Assembly (NCBI GenBank): GCA_019009955.1
Contig: CM032233.1
Location: 69,472,501-69,536,500 of the forward strand
Direction of reading: 5' to 3'
DNA from: Riptortus pedestris
Taxonomy: Eukaryota > Arthropoda > Insecta > Hemiptera > Alydidae
DNA: 64,000 bases
Below are positions 59,991 through 64,000 of the stretch, in pieces. The translations under genes were made by a program, and so were the position numbers. Under the pieces are notes generated by a model. The model ran no database searches and had not been told where the DNA came from. It saw only the letters and a program-made list of their open reading frames with translations. Every line of letters starts with the position of its first letter. Positions within the stretch are counted from its first letter, which is position 1.

Positions 59991-60828
59991 GTAAATCCCA
60001 TTGATATTTGAAAACCAACATTTTTCGTGCTCACAATATTTACTTTACTTATTTCGTAAATGGAAGTAATTAATTGTTTAAGCTTTAAATACCGACAAGT
60101 TATCTACTTCTACAAATTGTTTTGGTAATTTTCAAATCAATAAATTGATATTTGGAAAGGGAAATAAGCTAAAATTACGCCGTTGAAAAGTTGAGATTAA
60201 AAGCCGTAAGTTATTTTAATGGAGAGTTTAACGACCCCAGGCCGGCGAAGAAGAAGAAAAGATTATCTACAGGCTTCAGCTTATCAGCTTATTACTCTCC
60301 GATAAGGTTATCAGACTCCTTTAATTGAGACATTAACAAATCATTTATTAACTGTTGTCAGTGTGTGATATGTCGGCTTCTAATTCGAATTATTTTGTGT
60401 TAACAAGTCTTGTAATGAGCTCCAAGAAATATATCTTGATCACAAAGGAAGCGATAGCCTTTGCCCCTTTCTTACAATTTTATCTCTCCAACTAGAGCCC
60501 TTTTCTCTTATCTGAAGAAACTCTAAATCTAATTGTAGAGTCATCGTCTTCGGTCTTTCTTTCGGATTTTATCAGGCCGCCATTAATTAGCACGTCTGTC
60601 TTTATACGTGTCCCGGTATTGTTGCTGGATGATCAATAGGAAATGAATTGCTGAAAAAGACACTTCTGCAAGTGATTGTAGTAATTTCCTCCTTCAGGGT
60701 AAACATATGCATGTGTACAAACGCATCTAATACAATTAATGCATATAATTTGAAATCTTGTTGCACACCACAGACTTAATTTGTATGTTAAACTTTTTCG
60801 TATACATGAATTTTGTGTAGTTATGAGA
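59991..60828. other. Non-coding stretch
   Basis: Unique-looking; no gene is called. A gattatctacaggc word at 60262 is too short to call a SINE. Confidence 0.45.
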
Positions 60829-60928
60829 ATATTTGGTACTTGTGTGTTATGCCCAACACATGCTAGTTACATTGTAGAGTGCGCTGCTGTTTTAAGTAGT
60901 ACGATTGCTCGCCGGCTAAGGAGGTTAT
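60829..60928 (+). mobile_element. LINE 3' end fragment, plus strand
   Basis: tatttggtacttgtgtgttatg, ttacattgtagagtgcgct and gctcgccggctaaggaggtt repeat, in opposite orientation, the LINE end at 61435-61534. Two LINE ends therefore face each other tail to tail. Confidence 0.7.
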
Positions 60929-61011
60929 AATTATATTATAACCTTATGAGGATTTATAATGATAAATAAAATAAAACACACTTTTTAACAATAAAACATT
61001 TTATTTGACTT

Positions 61012-61347
61012 TCACTCACTTTTCGGCCGAAAATAGGTCGAGATAGATATAGAATTCCAGTCTTTTATTGTTTTATTTGACAATTTTAGTTGTTTTTCGC
61101 AAAACTTTATAGATGTCAATTCCTCGCACCAGCAGTAAATGAACCTTAAAGCAGTAGAAAATGGAATTTTGCTTCCTTCAAACCAATTCCCAATCCGAAG
61201 GCCCAATTGCTCACCACACTTTCTTATATTACATTTCCAAAACATCCTTTTCCCACAATAAAGTTTCATATTATGGGATTTAGAACACTTGCGACTCTTA
61301 GGCAAAATATTCCTCTCCTGTAAATATTTCACTGCCTCTTTTTTCAC
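61012..61347 (-). pseudogene. Merlin (IS1016-like) transposase N-terminal fragment
   Basis: A 111-codon frame: KKEAVKYLQERNILPKSRKC, then a Cys-containing finger region (MKLYCGKRMFWKC with CGEQLGLRIGNWF), then IPFSTALRFIYCWCEELT and KQLKLSNKTIKDWNS. The zinc-finger-like lead, the R.G.WFE.SK segment and the IY.WC...S...L..S.KTI.DW helix pair are characteristic of the N-terminal half of ISXO2/IS1016 transposases, known in animals as Merlin. The DDE catalytic domain does not follow; the frame ends in SE and a stop. It lies between two inverted LINE ends, and no Merlin terminal repeats were found, so the element boundaries are unknown. Confidence 0.7.
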
Positions 61348-61427
61348 TTTTTGGCAAATCCCAAATAAGCAATTTTAAACGAAGAAACAAGAAATACTAA
61401 CGCACAATAACAGCAAACGCAACAAAA

Positions 61428-61755
61428 CTAAAAGATAACCTCCTTAGCCTGCGAGCAATCGTAGTACTTCAGGCCTAAAACAGTGGCCCACTCTACATTG
61501 TAGCTAGCAGGTGGTGGGTATAATACACAAGTACCGAATATTTTATTAATGTATGGGCTGCTTTCCGTCAAAAGATTTTGTAAGTCGTACGTGAAGTCCT
61601 GGTGTTGTCGATTTCGGCATTCTGTCAGTATATGTCTTATCGTCAAGGGAATGTTACAAGTTGAGCAAGTAGGTCTGTCAGTCTTTGTCATTAAATATGA
61701 GTGTGTTAATTTGGTGTGCCGATTCTAAGTCTCGAGAGAACTACTTCTTCTCTCC
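61428..61755 (-). pseudogene. LINE RNase H C-terminal fragment
   Basis: EVVLSRLRIG, a one-base deletion near 61718, HTKLTHSYLMTKTDRPTCST, CNIPLTIRHILTECRNRQHQ, DLQNLLTESSPYINKIFGT, ending KYYDCSQAKEVIF and a stop. The RLRIGHT.LTHSYL...P.C..C..PLT..HIL..C pattern is the RNase H tail with zinc knuckle of Jockey/I-type LINEs. Here both Cys pairs and the His are kept, unlike the relic at 23937. Upstream coding sequence continues in fragments to about 62150 and is interrupted by the small element at 61942. Confidence 0.8.
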
Positions 61756-61941
61756 TAGAGTTTCTGAAGCTTGATGGTCACATACAAATAGTGTTCTTAC
61801 AGTTTAGTAGTAGTTTTTCATATTCGAGTTTTTCAGTATCTTTTTTGGTCCCTGAGTCCGCAGTCTCAGTCAGTCCAACGTCATAAATGTAGTTATATTC
61901 CGAGTTGGCATTCTGGCAGGTGGAAGTGACTTCAAATGTAG

Positions 61942-62105
61942 GTAGATGAAAGAATGGCTACGGTTCCACTATAACAATTTATTAAAACGGCAGAGAGCTT
62001 TCGATGCAGTGCATCATCGTCAGTGCCCAACGGTCTTGGAGCTGGACTGGATCGCTTTAATAAATCGTTATAGTGGAAGCGTAGCCAATTCTTTCATCCT
62101 GCCTA
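61942..62105. mobile_element. 164-bp inverted-repeat element with 8-bp duplication
   Basis: Arms gatgaaagaatggctacg / cgtagccaattctttcatc and ccactataacaatttattaaa / tttaataaatcgttatagtgg are inverted over about 45 bp. AAATGTAG occurs at both flanks (61934-61941 and 62106-62113), a perfect 8-bp target duplication. The centre holds a hammerhead-like core (61989-62028, minus). No frame. It interrupts a LINE relic. Confidence 0.8.
61989..62028 (-). other. Hammerhead-like core of the 164-bp element
   Basis: On the minus strand: GGGCA, CTGACGA, T, a perfect GATGC/GCATC stem with loop ACT, GAAA, GCTC, TC, TGCC. GGCA can pair with TGCC. AGCT is self-complementary as a minimal helix III. Close in sequence to the 70-bp satellite (gcatcgaaagctcttgcc). 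Confidence 0.45.
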
Positions 62106-62244
62106 AAATGTAGTTATACTATGCTAGTTCTAGACTGAAAAGCTCATGTTTTATTTTTTGGGCTATTCGGTGATTTGTGTAAATATTTTTTAGTATTTGA
62201 ATGGAACCTAAGGAATCCGTGCGAATGATAATTCCGTGACAGAC

Positions 62245-62413
62245 TATTTATTCATATGAGTGGGGGGGGGGGGGGGTTACTGATGACTGAAAAAATTTCA
62301 AATATATCGGTTGATATTCAAATTAGAGAAAAAATGTAGGATCGATGGAGTTTTGGAAAATCTCGTCATGAGTACAGCTAAAAAGCTAATTCCCCTTATG
62401 GGAAATCTGCTAC
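62245..62413 (+). mobile_element. HINE with central deletion
   Basis: tatgagtggggggg start, tttcaaatatatcggttga, then a jump to taggatcgatggagttttg, block, hairpin-like ttccccttatgggaaatc and TGCTAC. Confidence 0.75.
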
Positions 62414-62823
62414 TAAATCAAGGGGAGGGGGACAGGAAAAAGTACATACATTAAAAGTAAAAGTCATTTCATTGTTAATTGGCTAATTATAATGTCAGTT
62501 GTAAATACGTACTTGTAAGGGAGAAAATATATGTTTATTTAATATAATATATAATGAAAAAAGTGTATATACTATTATTATATAGGATACGTCAGTATAT
62601 TGCCAGTATTAAAAAATGTACAAAAATTATTAATTATTGCGCAAATATAAAGGCAGTTAAAAATATTAAGCCGGTAGTAAGAAGTGTAAATAGGTACGAC
62701 GTAACTCGTGTTACTTGCACACACCTTTAAGTAAATATAAATAAATAAAAATCTATTAATAGATTTAGTTAAGAAATAATTGTATAGAAAATTAGTAAAT
62801 TTAATACCCTTAGGATATGACAA
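62414..62823. other. Non-coding stretch
   Basis: AT-rich with a 96-codon minus frame (62578-62868) that overlaps the HINE end; hydrophobic, no domain, not called. Confidence 0.45.
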
Positions 62824-63373
62824 AAAGTCCGTCACGCAGGGGCTGCGTAAACTAAGCAGATTTCCCACGTGAAGTTTTACAATAGAGAAATCTGCCTAAT
62901 AACAACTGTAGTAGTAAGAAACCTCTAAACCTAAAAAACATTATTTAGGGCGTAATAACCCAGTAGTTTCTAACAGTTAACCTAACCTCTTAACCTATTC
63001 ACAAGGGACGATAGTTATGGAAATGGCCGCCAGAGCTCTCGTCGGAAACTCCGAACATAGCCTATTGGTGACACGCAGAATACAAATGCAAATATCTCGG
63101 TTAATATTCAAGATAGAGAATTAATGTATAGAATAATATTTATAGTAAATTTAATTTGCAATAAGATTGTTTCTATACAATCTTTTGATCCGACGTATAG
63201 TAACGGAGATATTTCGAATTTTCGAAAATCCTCCCCTCTAAACCCCCCCTCCCACTGGTCCGATTTCAGCCGTTAACGAACTTGATCTTTCTTTTTACAT
63301 AAAACGCTTAAATATGAAGTTTGGTAAGGATCAAACAAAAATTGCGACCGCTAGAGCGGTAACAGACAAATAT

Positions 63374-63412
<39 letters not shown>

Positions 63413-63575
63413 TATATATATATATATATATATATAGATATATATATACAGTTTTGAACGGACTTCATTTTCGTCATCTACTAGGTAGGATCGATGGACA
63501 TTTGAAGAAAAATGTCGAAAATTCCGTCATGAGTACAACCTCAATAGCTGATTTCCCTTAAGGGAAATCTGCTAA
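62824..63575 (+). mobile_element. HINE reference copy (Helentron-associated, DINE-1-like)
   Basis: Best complete copy, 752 bp. The 5' end aagtccgtcacgcagggg contains a hairpin (ACGCAG, loop GGG, CTGCGT). GCAGATTTCCC at 62858 is the inverted partner of GGGAAATCTGC at the 3' end, a subterminal inverted repeat. A body (atctcggttaatattcaag, tccgacgtatagtaacgga, ctaaaccccccctcccact, gcgaccgctagagcgg) leads to a microsatellite, here (TAGA)n then TA (63370-63448). A second block follows (gaacggacttcattttcgtc, gtaggatcgatggacattt). The 3' end is a loopless palindrome GATTTCCCTTAAGGGAAATC followed by TGCTAA. No protein is encoded; a Rep/helicase partner must act in trans. Subterminal repeats, a microsatellite near the 3' end and a terminal hairpin with CTRR match the Helentron-associated class. 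Confidence 0.92.
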
Positions 63576-64000
63576 AACGGTATATACAATATATTAGTTG
63601 ATATTATTTAAGACATAGAGTAAAACAGGGACTTGTAAACAGCATTATACTACTATAAAGGGCATAATAACCTAGTTGCTGATTGCCCAAATCATATTAA
63701 TCCTAATCCTAGATCAAGGAAGCAAGGTAGATTTGAAGAAATATTTCGAAAATCGCGTCACGGGTTCAATCCATGATTTTCTAAAAATGTGTGGGGCCAG
63801 GAAGGAGAGGTTGGTTAAGCTGAGTCCCATAATGCTAAACGGTGGGTTAGATGAGGCGGGGGTATTCTGGGAAGGGCTTTAGGGTTAAAAATAAAATAGG
63901 GCGTATTGAAGCGGAAACGGGAGATAGCGGAGGCTAGCTTGCTAGGAGCTGCATCAATAAAGTGTCCCCGGCCTCTCAGCCTCCAGCCTTTCAACTCAGT
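63576..64000. other. Window end: HINE scrap and GC-richer flank
   Basis: 63713-63785 has a HINE 3' block scrap (gtagatttgaagaaatattt, cgaaaatcgcgtcacgg). From 63790 the DNA is GC-richer and unlike anything else in the window; a frame of 68 codons (63676-63882) shows no domain. Confidence 0.45.

Noticed and set aside
60245..60300. SINE tail near the gattatctacaggc word
   Set aside because: The match is only about 14 bases and lacks the rest of the SINE body.
60894..61469. Terminal inverted repeats of a 570-bp Merlin transposon
   Set aside because: The inverted sequence extends about 95 bp outward on both sides and encodes the end of a LINE RNase H frame, so it belongs to two LINE copies, not to Merlin.

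Overview
This is gene-poor, AT-rich nuclear DNA of an invertebrate animal, most likely an arthropod. The grounds are the repeat types: Helentron-like elements with TA microsatellites, degenerate RTE-like and Jockey/I-like LINEs, Tc1, mariner, hAT and Merlin transposase relics, inverted-repeat elements that look Penelope-related, and a tRNA-Leu-derived SINE. There is no operon, no Shine-Dalgarno context and no long open frame. I could not name the species and found no host gene I can defend. One stretch (30590-30844, minus) has exon-like composition but no recognised function.

The dominant component is one non-autonomous rolling-circle family of the Helentron-associated (HINE, DINE-1-like) type, with more than 50 copies or fragments on both strands. 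A copy runs from a 5' hairpin (GTCCGTCACGCAG...CTGCGT) and a subterminal GCAGATTTCCC, through a conserved body with a C-rich patch, to a (TA)n tract, a second conserved block, and a 3' hairpin (GATTTCCCTTAAGGGAAATC) closed by TGCTAA. The cleanest copies are at 62824-63575, 32589-33122, 48052-48703, 7068-7745, 24896-25866 and 17628-18491. Several are fused head to tail (junctions at 25866, 31855 and 45488; 5'-truncated versions at 47125 and 54003).

The (TA)n tract acts as a landing site. About ten unrelated insertions lie exactly between the two halves of a copy: a composite repeat (1199, 4513), LINE fragments (11760, 37106), a hAT-like MITE (14789), Tc1 (next to 21275), a small MITE (31491), palindromic elements (42976, 59463) and a mariner relic (51871).

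Region by region: 1-9 kb HINE copies and the composite repeat; 9.2-10.8 kb a 70-bp tandem satellite; 11.6-18.5 kb HINEs, a LINE end and two SINEs; 19.3-21.4 kb a broken Tc1; 22-34.6 kb HINE clusters, a LINE RNase H relic and a hAT relic; 35.7-40.8 kb HINEs holding an RTE-like LINE and a mariner-like relic; 42-43.5 kb a LINE relic and a 508-bp palindrome; 44.7-57.4 kb HINEs, a hAT element with an 8-bp duplication, a mariner relic and the composite repeat; 58-62.4 kb inverted-repeat elements, a Merlin relic and LINE ends; 62.8 kb a full HINE.

The most interesting signal is a shared hammerhead-ribozyme-like core. It consists of CTGANGA or a close variant, one extra base, a short stem, and GAAA followed by a nearly self-complementary step. 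It occurs in both arms of two palindromic elements, once in a 164-bp inverted-repeat element, and in degenerate form in nearly every unit of the 70-bp satellite. The 164-bp element and the satellite look related in sequence around this core.
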